Shown here: in pieces, positions 22,901-32,587 of the stretch | Position numbering within the stretch: position 1 is the first letter of the stretch | How the letters are laid out: each line of letters begins with the position of its first letter | Assembly: GCF_040183065.1 (NCBI RefSeq) | Contig: NC_091120.1 | Coordinates: 72,318,708-72,382,707, forward strand | From: Periplaneta americana | Taxonomy: Eukaryota > Arthropoda > Insecta > Blattodea > Blattidae | Direction: 5' to 3' | Length of the DNA stretch: 64,000 bases | Program-made: the position numbers and the translations under genes | Notes under the pieces: model-generated | Told to the model about the DNA's origin: nothing | Databases searched by the model: none | The model's input: only the letters and a program-made list of their open reading frames with translations

Positions 22901-25900
22901 GGCTACGGACTGGAAAGTTCAGGGTTCAATCCTGGATGATGATGGAACCTTTGTCGTTGCCAAAATTTCTAGAATGGCTGCAGGGTCAATTCAGAAGCCT
23001 GTAAAATTGAGTATCGAAACCTTCAACATGGTAAAGGCGATCGGAGTATCAACTAAATCAGATCTTGCTAGCACCTCCAAACCTACACGCGTCTTCATGG
23101 CGTGTAAAGTGGACACCTTTACTCTAATTTTAAAACAGTAGACCACAGTGAGGAAGTTAAGACTATTTCTACCCGTTTACTCTTTCTAGTCATTCCAAAT
23201 TTACTAGAAATGCTTTCTGCGTGTTCAAAGCGTAGCAATGTACAGCACTTCTGCACACCTCGTAAGACATGTATTGTACATGAACACTTGTCATACAAAG
23301 AATTCATCCATTCATAGTTTTCGCCCAAGGCCAGGTCTTTTATTGCAAACCCAGCATTCTCCAATTTTTCCTATTTTCTGCCTTCCTCTTAGTCTCCGCA
23401 TATGATCCATTATCATATTATATCGTCTATCGTCTGATATCTTCTTCTGCCAGCATTCTTCTGCCGTTCACCATTCCTTCCAGTATATCTTGCAGTAGGC
23501 ATATGAAATTAAATTTCAATATATAAAAGTATTTTCTCCTGTTCCTTCTTTTGAGATTAAAAATTAATTATAACAATAATTATTCTTGTGTTTATTTCAG
23601 TTACAGACAGTAACGGATGGCTGATGTTTGATATGGCTGCCACGGCAACCAACGCTGTGCTCTATTTCTTCCTCCTCGTCGGAATACACTGTGTGAGTTC
23701 CAAGACTGATACAGAGTAGGCCTTAATACTTGGTCTGAGGGCTAAAAAGTTTAGCGATGGAGATCAGAATTCTTAAGGTAGATTCACAGTCTTAATTCAA
23801 GTGGGATACTAACCAGGACAAGCAACAAAATATTAGCCCTCAGTGATCTTGCGGCTACCATAGTTCCCGTTCTGAGATCGCGAGTTCAAATCCGGCCAAG
23901 ATAAATGAACTTTATTTTTTTTTATTTTATTGGGTTATTTTACGACGCTGTATCAACATCTCAGGTTATTTAGCGTCTGAATGAAATGAAGGTGATAATG
24001 CCGGTGAAATGAGTCCGGGGTCCAGCACCGAAAGTTACTCAGCATTTGCTCATATTGGGTTGAGGGAAAACCCCGGAAAAAACCTCAACCAGGTAACTTG
24101 CCCCAACCGGGATTCGAACCCGGGCCACCTGCTTTCGCAGCCAGACGCGCTGACCGTTACTCCACAGGTGTGGACAATGAACTTTAAAGAGCGATAGTAT
24201 TCTTAACATGGCTCCCTTTGGGAAGGATATTGTGACTGTTCGGTTCGACTAGAGGATAAACACAAACATAATATGTTTTTTTTATCTCAGCAGTTTCTTT
24301 ATATTTAGGCCTATATTCTTACAGGCAACATAATTTGATCTTATTAGTGATACTTATATTTTATATTTAGGCCTATATTTTTATAGACAACATAGATTGT
24401 TAAAATTTATTTCATTTTGTCTACTTTTTAATTTATTATTATTTAAATATTTTATTGTATTAATTGTTAACTCAATCTGATAGCTTTTATACCTTTCAGG
24501 TTCACTGATCACGTGATAGGGGATCAGGCAGTTTAATAATTCCCATAGTGCATACTGTAAACACATCGATCGAAGACAGTTTGCAGTCTATGATACTCTT
24601 CAAACGATCGAGACGACCGGTCGTCAGTGATCCTTCATTGGGTGTTTTGCTTTCTGCGGAGTGTGGACACACGACAGCCTGCCCGCTGTGTATAGTATAG
24701 AATGAATAATATCATGACTCTCCGTTGGTCGTTTATATTGAAATGCAGAGCTCTAGTATACTTACATGCCGTAAATCTGCAATACTGCACCCAAAACTTT
24801 ACTTCCTCCAAGAGGATCCAAGAATTTTATCGCGTTTTCAAATGTATCACGCACGGCCGTGTTTGAACCTTAGATCCAACAGTCAGCATGGTAACTACTA
24901 GACCAGCGAAGATGCATCATTATCAGACAAGACAAGGAACCGTTGCATTTATTAAGTACCAAGAGCGGATTTAACTGATAGGTTCCTGGTTTCCTTGCCG
25001 ATAATTAGCTTCGATACGTTGAATATGTCTTTATAACTATTATCTTAGATACAAAAAATGACCAGCTGCCATATGTTAAGTCCCTTTCGGAAGAATTCGG
25101 TTGATTTAGTGAGAGCTTAGGTACACACGTGAACGCATTTCTTATGTAAGACACCGCTCTCTTTATCTTTCTTTGTTACTTTTCTGTCTATTTATAGATA
25201 AAGTTTTATAAATAATTTATAACAAAGATATACAGGGTGTTAAAAAAGTATGCAATATTTTAGGAGGTGCTAGTAAGTATCAAAACAAGAAAATAATGTC
25301 TAATAAGCATGGGTCCTACAACACGTACTTTCTGAGATCTGAACACTTGTTCATAGGAGGTACTCAATCTGACGTCCATTCATGGCAATGCATTCCTCTG
25401 CCCTTCGGCGTAAGGAATCACATATTCTTTGAAATTGACCTGGTTCCTTCATGTGTCCCCATAATCAAAAGCCTAGGGGATTTAGGTTTGAGGAACGAAC
25501 AGGCCAAGGTGTGAGGCTTCCCCGACCAATCCAGGAGTCCTGAAACGTCATTGTCAGGTGTTCACGCACATTGCGGATAAAATGTGCTGGTGCGCCATCG
25601 TGCATGAACCACATCTTTAGTCTCTGCTGAAATGGCACATTCACCAGCAAGGCAGGCAATACGTCAATAAGAAAGTCCTGAAAGTCTCTGTGGTAGCACG
25701 TATGGCCCTATTAATCTATCACCAAGAACGCCTGCTCATATGTTGATTGAGAATCGGTGCTGATGGCTTGTTTCTCCAACTGCATGGGGATTTTCATCAG
25801 CCCACACATGCCGATTACGAAAATTCAGATCATCTCTGCTGAACCTCGCTCATATCCGCAACCAGATTTTTGTTTTCAGTATTCCTTACCACGTATCATT

Positions 25901-28900
25901 GTTCCATGCCGTGTCAACTACGGTATGATTATGTGGTAGTCTACTGTATTGTAGAGCAGAGAAATGCATTGCCATAAGTGGACGTCACATTGAGCACCTC
26001 CTATGAACAAGTGTTCACATCTCAAAGTATGTGTCGTAGGACTCATGTTTATTAGACATTATTTTCTTGTTTTGATGCATGCTATCACCTTTTGGATACT
26101 TTTTTAACACCCTGTATTCAAAGCATAAATTAGATGTAAAATAAACATATTTTCCCTAGTCGCGTGAAACAGACGCTGCTCGAAGGTGGGCTTAGACAAA
26201 TTAACCAGAAGATCAGTCATTTTTTTGTGTCTGAGGATGTACATGGAGAGAAACAGAAGTTGCAATATTAATCTTTTATTGTAAATGAAAAAGATATTTC
26301 ATTGACATGTTAAAAGATCATTTTGATGCTCGATACTTTGCAGAACGTGCCGGTGTTAATGCTGCCACATCTGCTGCTGTATTTCGCCCTGGTGCCCACG
26401 CTCACGATTCTGGACGCCGTGTTCACCATCTCGTACTCGCCCGCCAACCCACTGCCCAAAACAGTGGCCTGCGTATTGCTCATAGGTAAGTACATGCAGA
26501 ATTGGTTCTCTTCTATCCTACCATTGTACCAATCAGACAGACATTATGTACCGCATTATGTAAAAAAAATCTGAATCCTCAAAAGTTTTATTTCACAGAT
26601 AATAATGCCATTATTTTAGGTCTGCCAACACTTCCAGAACGAAGATATTCATCCCGAATCTGGCACACAGCATTAGACTATTTTCAATATTCTTTTACGA
26701 TAGAGGTTTCCTTATGTCTGTAGATTCTCCTGCTATTCCGTAAATTAAACATAAAATCAATATCGGCTACTTCAGTATTAGTAAAACCTTCCACTACGTT
26801 AAATATTATTTACGGGTGACTCCTGAAATGTTAATAACCCGAGACAATGCTGGTCGTACATATATGATCTAATGGCGTGCGTATAGTCTAAACTAGCGGT
26901 CGTTAGCACTCGCTGAAATGGTTTACGGGTAAGCAGTGCATTGCAATATGCACCGTCGTGCGGGAGGAAGCGGGTAAGATACGCTAGCCCGAGAGTGCAC
27001 TGTGCTGATGACCGTTCGTCTAAATTGTCAGGCGTTTTATAGTACGATCTCATAAAACATTAGACCTTAAAACAGCGGTCTTAAAATATGCATGACACAT
27101 TTTTCTGGAAAAATTATTAGCGTAGAAAAATGTAAGTACAACGTTGTTTGACATGCATTTTCTTAAATATAAAAATATTTACACTGTACCCTTTACACTC
27201 TGTACATTATTACAATACTGTACTCCATTTCCATCGCGAAAATTCGACGGATATCATATTTTACGACCTACAAGGGAAATTTTGAGCTCATTGTTAGATC
27301 TCCACAGCAGACAGACAGATACAAAACAAATTGCTGCTCATACTAATTGTAAAATTGATAAACCAAAGTTTGAATAAAATATTATGAAAAATTCAGAAAC
27401 CCCGTTCCAGAGTACACAACGCTCACTCAGCTGGCAAAGCGCAAAGAGTGCATGAGCTGAAGCCTGGTTTTTCTGAACCGACGCATTCGAGTTGCGAGGC
27501 CCGTCTCGCACAAATCCGGACTATACGAGAGATAGTGAGTGGTTTCTATAACTGCGAGGTACGCAGACCTCGCGTCTCGCAGTTATAGAAACCACTCACT
27601 ATCTTTCGTGTAGTCCGGATTTGTGAGAGGCGCCTCGCACGTCGCAACTCGCATGCGTCAGTTCAGAAAAACCAAGGCTTAACTGATACCTCGCAAGCTA
27701 TGTGATCCGAGTGGCCTTCAATGAGGATGCACCTCTACTGCTGTCACCAATTCCCCAAGTACGCATCATTGCTTCTTAACGTAAAATACAATTCAAATGT
27801 TAACACATTTACAGTTAGTAAGACTAGGCGCTCTACTGTGGAGATCTAGATTCGTAGTTTTCTGGACAACAACCAATTAATAGTTCCCTTCGTAGTCGTG
27901 TTCAGTTATTCAGTCTGCCAGATAATCAACTAGCCAGCTAATTTGTTAGTACTAAATTTAAGAGGCATATTGGTCCGACAAGTTAGCATATAAGTTAAAT
28001 GGAATAAGTATAATAAATCCTTCAATAACTGTCTTTTTTAACCTAATGAGTAATACAAGAAATTACATTAAGTCCTTACACAATAAAAATATGACTAGCG
28101 CTTTCGCCAATTAAATGGCATCTTCAGGTCTAATTAGCATATGGTAATGCTCAAATGTAAATGGGGCCGACACGTGAGTAGGATGGACTGCAGCAGGTGG
28201 ACGTATGCCTCGACCATGTGGGACCCACGCATTGGGAAAAGAAGCAGAAGACGTCCAAGAAGAAGGTGGTCGGACGTGTTTCGGAGAGAGACTGGAGCGC
28301 AGTGGACGAGAACAGCGAGAGACAGGCAGGCATGGAAAAGACTGGAAGAAATTACGAACACTATGTAAACTGTGTACAGTTGTGTATTGTTTATATAGTT
28401 ATTTTTGTGTGTGTCAGTTTGGATAGTTTGATTCCGTGAATAGTTGGTATAGTTCATGTATTTAGTTAGTATAATTTTTGTGTTCAATTGTATGGTTTTG
28501 TGTGTTTTAGTTTGGATAGTTTGATTCCGTGTATAGTTGGTATAGTTCATATATTTAGTTAGTAAAATTTGTGTTCAATTGTATCGTTTTTCTGCGTTTA
28601 GTTGAGATAGTTTGTATGTTTAGGCTGTACAATTTATGTGTGCAATTTGTATAGGTTTTTGTGTATTTAGTTTGTGTGTGAGTTAAGACTATGTATGGGT
28701 TCAGTTCGTGTAATTTTTTTCTTTTTTATCGTGTGTTTAGTGTGGATAGTTGTGTGTTCAGATTATAATTTATGTGTTTAGTTTGCATATTTTTTTTGTG
28801 GATGTTTAGTTTGCATAATTTATGTGTTTAATCTGTATAGTTTTTCGTTTTTAGTTGGTATAATGTGTTTAGTTTGTAAGTGTATAGTGTAAGCTCTCTT

Positions 28901-31665
28901 GGGCTGGCTCCCCAAGTGTAGTAGACCTTCAGCTCACCCTACACTCCTGTAGGAGGCCGTTGCCCTTATGGGATTTCAGGCTTTTCGTATTTTCGTATAA
29001 TGCTTTAAGCATAAAGACGTAGGTAAAACACAACATAATAAAATATGATAAAAACATAATGTGAGATAATTACAACATTATATGAGTGACTGTATAAACA
29101 GAAAGCAATGTAATAATAATAACTTGAAAAGGGCGTAGTGGTTGTAGTAATTAAACCTCATATAGTCTAGATCAGCGATGGGCGTTTGAATGCATCTGCT
29201 CTCCGTGCGCACGGAGAATTCCAAGTGCGAGCGCTGCAGCGCGCTGTAGTGTGCCAGCAGCTATAACAGATCTTACAGCTTTTTAATGAGCTAAATTTAG
29301 GACTTCAGGGAAAAGAAATTCTTAATACACAATTTGCAGATAGAATTGCAGCTTTTAAGGAGAAATTGCTGTTATGGATACCTCAAATGCAAAAGGGCGA
29401 AATATATCATTTCCTATCCTTATCTAAGCGCATAGAATTTTGAACAATGAAAATTTCGAAATGTACGCATGTATTCTATCCGGTCTATTAGAGGAATTTA
29501 CATCAAGGTTCCACGATTTAGATTGCCTGGAAATGGATTTGCGTATTTTTGCTACATGTTCTGATTCCAACTAATTATTGATAACGTCCCCCTTTCATTA
29601 TAGTGTGAATTGATTGACCTGCGATGTGGTCGAGAGATGCGAGCGAAATATGATTCAAGGTCGAGTCTTATGCAGTTTTATGACGGATTCCCAAGAGGAC
29701 GCTTTCCCAATCTGCATAAGCTGTGTGAGAAAGTTTTGTGTTTATTTGGTTCCACTTATAGATGTGAACAGTTATTTTCTATTACGAAAATAAACAAATC
29801 TCAAACAAGAAATGATGGGCTTTTAACGGCAGTTCTTCGCATAGCTTGTGCTAATACAGTTTCTCCAAATCTTGGGAAATTGAGTAATATGAATTAATGT
29901 GCAACAGACATGTTTTGTTTTGTGTTTAAGAAAGTGTTTCATTATTTTGTGTTCTTATTTAGTTTGGTAGAATAACATTTTCTTTTGAAACATGCAATAC
30001 GTACCGCAACTTGAATAAACCGGTTTTCGTTCACTCTATAAGCACATTTCTCTCGTAGTACACCGTACAAGCACAGAGTGCATAATTCTGTCCAACCCTG
30101 GTCTAGATGTTAAAATACAGAATTTGTGCCTTAAATTTTAACATCTAGACTCTATATGAGGTTTAATTACTACAACCACTACGCCTTTTTCAAGTTATTA
30201 TTATCACATTGCTTTCTGTTTGTGCAGTCACTCATATAATGTAATTATCTCACATCATGTTTTTTATCATACTTTATTATGTTGCTTTTTATTGTCGGAC
30301 CATCGGATCTATACCCCTTCAGCGCTGTCGTCGTTCTTGGAAAAGTTAACGCCTCTACTCACCCCATTCTACCCGTTTCTCTCCCACTACGTCAAACAGC
30401 AGGCCATGAACTTTGCCGAATAGGGATGTTGCCAAACTTCCGTCAAACAGTGTCATGTTTCTTGAATATTGCTTATTAATAATATGAGGTTAATTAATTA
30501 TTTATTCATAATTTAATTTAAGTAGGTCTAATGACACTGACTGACTTATGCAAAATGCTATTACTTGCTTAATAATATTTCTTTCACCAATCCGTGCTAC
30601 AGTATTCATGTTGAGTTGACAACACCGGACTGCAAGTGCAAATAAACTGTCCCGCAAGAAGGCTCAAAATTGTGAGTAGTGGTGGAGAGTAAGAGAGAGG
30701 GATAGAAAAGAGAGAAATAGGAATACAGGGAGAGAAATGAATTGCCGAGGCTGAAAAGGAATTAAGGTTCAGTTCGCATATCTTACGGGGGCACAGATTC
30801 GATGGTCGGACTACACCTACGTCTTTATGCTTAAAGCATTACCATATGCTAATTAGACCTGAAGATGTCATTTAATTGGCGAAAGCGCTAGTCGTATTTT
30901 TATTGTGTAATGACAATGTAATTTCTTGTATTACGCATTAGGTTAAAAAAGACAGTTATTGAAGGATTTATTATACTTATTTCATTGTTAGTACTAAGTT
31001 AATCCACACGGACCAGTCTAATTTGTCAGCCAACCAGCCAATCAGTCGGTCGGGTCGGGTCATCAGTCAGTCCAGTCAGCCTGCTAGCCAATCAATCAGT
31101 TGTTGCAGTCCGCAACAAATCAGTCTGCCAGTCGGTTCAAGCAGTCTATCAGGCAGCCAGCCAACCAGTCATTCAGTCGGTACAGTTCAAGAAATAGAAC
31201 AATTAAACAGTACGAGTAGTGTCGTTCGCAAAAATAAAAAGGAAACTGAACTCTGAAATACGTAAAATGTATAGTAAGAAAATGCGTGTCATATTCGCCA
31301 CACTCATTCTTGTTTCAGCGCTACAGATATATCTGTGGATAACACAGTACAACTGCTACCGTATGATGGTAGAGAAAAAATATTGCACCTGCGATCATCC
31401 CCAGCACATCCCCGTGATGGCCGCAGCACCGGTAGCAACACCAGTAGCACCAGTACCTCCAATACCACCAGGACCACCAGGGCCACTAGGACCACCAGGG
31501 CCACTAGGGCCACCAGGACTTCCAGGCCTACCAGGCGCACCACCCGGAGGACCCCGTTCGTTACAGGAGGAGGACAGGGACGTGGAAGCGAACCTCACTG
31601 CTTTTCTCACCTTCTATACACTCTCCATGATGGAAAACAACCACAACCAATGCGTGGAAGGATGA
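19772..31665 (+). CDS. Four-exon gene: small insect tetraspan (DUF4728-like) membrane protein with collagen-like tail
   Basis: Joined exons 19772-19976, 23601-23692, 26344-26485 and 31319-31665 give 786 nt, 261 residues plus stop. All junctions are GT-AG and phases match (1, 0, 1). Predicted membrane spans are at about residues 26-43, 80-98, 103-125 and 138-156, so both ends probably face the cytoplasm. The N-terminus has a Cys cluster (LCCFCS) just before span 1, as in insect four-pass DUF4728/LAPTM4-like proteins. After span 4 come a CTCDHPQ motif, Ala/Val/Pro repeats, eight Gly-X-Y triplets (residues 198-221) and an acidic end. The first ATG is used because an in-frame stop lies at 19757. 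Function is unknown; a role in an intracellular or plasma membrane is inferred only from topology. GC content of the exons far exceeds the introns, supporting real coding sequence. Confidence 0.75.
20150..22552 (+). repeat. About 2.4-kb pyrimidine tract inside intron 1
   Basis: The plus strand is overwhelmingly C and T. The first part (20200-21060) is built from variants of CTTCTCGTTCTTCTCTTCAC. The second part carries longer tandem units. An apparent 480-residue frame at 21099-22541 is only Phe/Ser/Pro/Leu from the pyrimidine bias and is not a gene. The tract ends sharply near 22545. Confidence 0.9.
21420..22030 (+). repeat. Tandem array with roughly 110-bp units within the pyrimidine tract
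   Basis: A landmark, (C)CAGCAAATCTTCC or a close variant, recurs near 21463, 21595, 21708, 21819 and 21922, at spacings of 132, 113, 111 and 103. Units between 21540 and 21900 are very similar, showing recent local expansion. Confidence 0.75.
22872..22975 (+). repeat. tRNA-headed SINE fragment
   Basis: A-box-like GGCTCGGTTGGAAGAGCACC and B-box-like CAGGGTTCAATCCTGG are about 30 nt apart. A nontRNA body follows. The acceptor stem is absent. Confidence 0.6.
23308..23500 (-). pseudogene. Third copy of the RT 3' end (same family as 2028 and 11913)
   Basis: Read leftwards: RRYQTIDDI, a gap with stops, KLENAGFAIKDL, then the 3' UTR word GCCCTTGGGCGAAAAC-like. Only the last about 60 codons remain. 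It sits in intron 1 antisense to the gene. Confidence 0.7.
23601..23692 (+). CDS. Tetraspan exon 2 (residues 69-99)
   Basis: Acceptor TTTATTTCAG, donor TGT|GTGAGT. Encodes TDSNGWLMFDMAATATNAVL, then YFFLLVGIHC, the second membrane span. The split Val codon joins exon 1 in frame. Confidence 0.75.
23838..23900 (+). repeat. tRNA-like SINE head
   Basis: TGCGGCTACCATAGTTCC is followed by a B-box-like GCGAGTTCAAATCCGGCC. It is immediately followed by the target site of the SINE at 23915, so an older SINE was hit by a younger one. Confidence 0.5.
23915..24175 (-). repeat. tRNA-headed SINE type A with 11-bp target duplication
   Basis: AATGAACTTTA flanks it exactly (23904-23914 and 24176-24186). On the minus strand the head reads CACCTGTGGAGTAACGGTCA (A box) and GGGTTCGAATCCCGGTTGGG (B box), the body carries TAACTTTCGGTGCTGG-type sequence, and the A-rich tail is at 23915-23930. 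This fixes the family boundaries; diverged copies are at 14171 and 50192. Confidence 0.9.
24756..24915 (-). repeat. SINE, type D, copy 2
   Basis: Shares ordered blocks with 7850-7995, including CATGCCGTAAATCTGC, AACTTTACTTCC and GAACCTTAGATCCAA. A tRNA-like head is at the right. Confidence 0.5.
25233..26114 (-). mobile_element. Mariner-like element with long terminal inverted repeats
   Basis: TA-flanked ends are CAGGGTGTTAAAAAAGTAT and its complement at 26095-26114. Similarity between the arms extends about 190 bp inward (GAACACTTGTTCATAGGAGG faces CCTCCTATGAACAAGTGTTC). A transposase fragment on the minus strand (25659-25465) reads MWFMHDGAPAHF with the second catalytic Asp, then GRGSLTPWPVRSSNLNPLGF where the third catalytic Asp should lie but is Asn. 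Upstream sequence (25680-25930) is too broken to read. It is inactive and lies inside intron 2, antisense to the gene. Confidence 0.8.
26344..26485 (+). CDS. Tetraspan exon 3 (residues 100-146)
   Basis: Acceptor TTTGCAG, donor ATAG|GTAAGT, phase 1. Encodes VLMLPHLLLYFALVPTLTIL (third span), then DAVFTISYSPANPLPKTV and the start of span 4 (ACVLLI). Confidence 0.75.
26894..27017 (+). mobile_element. hAT-type MITE, copy 2 (short)
   Basis: Flanks GTCTAAAC (26886-26893) and GTCTAAAT (27018-27025) match at 7 of 8. It shares CGGTCGTTAGCACTCGCTGA and GTGCACTGTGCTGATGACCG with the other copies, with an internal deletion. Confidence 0.8.
27460..27680. mobile_element. Near-perfect 220-bp hairpin element
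   Basis: Two arms of about 100 bp (27460-27559 and 27576-27680) pair along their length around a 16-bp loop. ATAGTGAGTGGTTTCTATAA faces TTATAGAAACCACTCACTAT exactly, and AATCCGGACTA faces TAGTCCGGATT. A smaller GCGAGG/CCTCGC hairpin caps it. GC content is well above the flanks. No frame. Confidence 0.8.
28093..28130 (-). ncRNA. Hammerhead-ribozyme-like motif in the left arm
   Basis: Minus strand reads GAC, CTGAAGA, T, GCCA-loop-TGGC, GAAA, GCGC, TA, GTC. This matches the hammerhead core CUGANGA and GAAA, with stem I GAC/GUC, stem II GCCA/UGGC, a minimal self-complementary stem III GCGC and a UA cleavage position. One extra U sits between the core and stem II, which is not canonical. Penelope-like elements are known to carry minimal hammerheads. 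Confidence 0.4.
28152..28997 (+). mobile_element. 5'-truncated non-LTR retrotransposon insertion with 7-bp target duplication
   Basis: TAATGCT flanks it (28145-28151 and 28998-29004), and the other foldback arm shows the intact site. The left part (28152-28368) encodes KWGRHVSRMD, PRIGKRSRRRPRRRWSDVFR and DRQAWKRLEE, the C-terminal end typical of insect endonuclease-reverse transcriptases, then stops. A 3' UTR follows with a 93-bp tandem repeat. The element is only 846 bp, so it is severely 5' truncated. Confidence 0.85.
28417..28880 (+). repeat. Tandem repeats in the retrotransposon 3' UTR
   Basis: GTTTGGATAGTTTGATTCCG starts at 28417 and again at 28510, a 93-bp period. Further units decay into GTGTTTAGTTTG(C/T)ATA words up to about 28880. 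All lie within the 846-bp insertion. Confidence 0.75.
29173..30100 (+). mobile_element. hAT transposon with perfect 8-bp target duplication
   Basis: GTCTAGAT flanks it exactly (29165-29172, 30101-30108). Ends are CAGCGATGGGC and GTCCAACCCTG. The right part of the interior is coding: 29610-29897 reads DLRCGREMRAKYD, LMQFYDGFPRGRFP and FGSTYRCEQLFSITKINKS, the hAT dimerisation region of the GTF2IRD2-like type. The upstream piece (29290-29450) still reads LGLQGKEILNTQFADRIAAF with one stop. The N-terminal half is missing. It sits exactly at the tip of the foldback. Confidence 0.9.
30294..30811. mobile_element. TIR-bounded insertion in the right foldback arm
   Basis: GTCGGACCATCGGATCT at the left faces AGATTCGATGGTCGGAC at the right, 15 of 17 pairing. 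The left arm lacks this sequence, which proves an insertion of about 518 bp. No clear target duplication and no coding frame. Superfamily not assigned. Confidence 0.7.
30856..30893 (+). ncRNA. Hammerhead-ribozyme-like motif in the right arm
   Basis: The mirror of 28093-28130 with one change, GTCA in place of GCCA in stem II. The change still pairs as a U-G wobble with TGGC. Core CTGAAGA, GAAA, GCGC, TA and stem I GAC/GTC are intact. Confidence 0.4.
31015..31190 (+). repeat. Degenerate CAGTC/CAGCC minisatellite
   Basis: Repeated CAGTC, CAGCCAACC and TCAGTCGG words run up to 130 bases before exon 4. Similar words (CAGTCTGCCAG, CTAGCCAGC) occur at 27910-27940 left of the foldback, so the foldback seems to have landed within this repeat. 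Confidence 0.6.
31319..31665 (+). CDS. Tetraspan exon 4 (residues 147-261, stop)
   Basis: Acceptor TTGTTTCAG. Completes span 4 (ALQIYLWITQYNCYRMM), then the Cys pair in YCTCDHP, then the Pro/Gly tail coded by an 18-bp minisatellite (CCACCAGGGCCACTAGG words, 31471-31542), and ends ENNHNQCVEG. The GC-rich tail makes the antisense strand look collagen-like too; that frame is a shadow. Confidence 0.75.
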
Positions 31666-31959
31666 GACTACAGGGATTTGTTAGAGCAGTATCGGTGAAT
31701 CCGGAAAGTCCCGACAAACCCAGTATGTGCTAATATATCCACCATCTCAAAACACGTCTGAAATTGGTATTTGCTTTTCAGGAAGTCGTTATGGCGATGA
31801 AGATTTCGCGTGGGAGGAATCAAATTTGAGGGGAAAATGTGAAATCTTGTACTAGTTCGCATTTTGTTATAGTAGGATTATTCAGAAATGATGGATGGAA
31901 GGAGAGGTACCTTCACTATCTTTTCTCTACTGTAGCCTTCTTTCACTAGCATAGTACCC

Positions 31960-31965
31960 AATAAA
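31960..31965 (+). promoter_or_regulatory. Candidate polyadenylation signal of the tetraspan gene
   Basis: First AATAAA downstream, about 295 nt after the stop codon. No other support. Confidence 0.4.
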
Positions 31966-32587
31966 TGCTAGATACGTTCGCCTGTAATGAAGGCCTACTC
32001 TCTAAGAAGGCAAGAGTTTTGACACTAGCAAGAGGAATGTTAATGAGCTGATTTCGAAATTTGTGCACATAGTTAGATTTCCATAATACATACATATTAT
32101 GCAAATAAAAATAGCTACTATATGAACCGTGAGGCTGTGAAAACTTACTTGGAGTACTGCATTAATAAACAACGGTGTGTACTTGGAGACAGTAGTCGAG
32201 TATCCATTTCAGGAGCTCCACGTGAAGCGTGAGATGTATTCATACACTCAAAGCGTTTCGCTATCCAGCGCAACTTAGCGAGCATTATCAATGAAGCCCG
32301 AGGGTTACTCAATTTTTCGATAACATTTTATTTAATCTTTAATCTCGCAGTGTTACAGTTAGTATGCCCAGCTACAGTCTATTCCCTCTGGAAATCTATA
32401 TGCGTAGTTTAAGGAGAACTTTCGACATGATCTCATTAATAGTTTTCTTCTAAGTTAAAGGAAGACAAATTTTAAAGTATTTCTGTTTTTTTAACACATC
32501 TACTAGGAATCGAATAATTTATTTACAATTTAGCTTGGAGTATAAGAATGAAATCAAAATTTTCAGGAATGGGCATTTCGCTGTAGC
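31966..32587. other. AT-rich spacer, nothing recognised
   Basis: No coding frame or repeat noted. Confidence 0.5.

Larger units (their letters stand above)
19977..23600 (+). other. Intron 1, 3.6 kb
   Basis: Donor GTGAGA, acceptor TTTATTTCAG. It contains the long pyrimidine tract, a tRNA-headed SINE and an RT fragment described separately. Confidence 0.7.
23693..26343 (+). other. Intron 2, 2.65 kb
   Basis: Donor GTGAGT, acceptor ATACTTTGCAG. Apart from the SINEs and mariner listed separately, 24187-24755 and 24916-25230 are AT-rich with nothing recognised. One duplicated TTTAGGCCTATATT lies at 24304 and 24366. Confidence 0.7.
27996..30988. mobile_element. Foldback, possibly Penelope-derived, carrying three nested insertions
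   Basis: AATAAGTATAATAAATCCTT at the left faces AAGGATTTATTATACTTATT at the right. Arms continue inward through the whole structure: left arm 27996-28151 plus 28998-29172, right arm 30109-30293 plus 30812-30988. Removing the insertions leaves a host element of about 0.7 kb with arms of about 330 bp. The uninterrupted arm shows each empty site. TTGTTAGTACTAA occurs at 27943-27955 and 30985-30997 and may be the target duplication, though about 40 extra bases lie between it and the left arm. Confidence 0.8.
26486..31318 (+). other. Intron 3, 4.8 kb, mostly transposable elements
   Basis: Donor GTAAGT, acceptor TTCTTGTTTCAG. It contains a hAT MITE, a 220-bp hairpin, the nested foldback complex and a CAGTC-type minisatellite. 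26486-26885 and 27026-27455 show nothing recognisable. Confidence 0.7.

Noticed and set aside
31304..31610. Antisense frames rich in Gly/Pro or Val/Leu
   Set aside because: Mirror of the proline/glycine minisatellite of exon 4; no start, splice or domain support.
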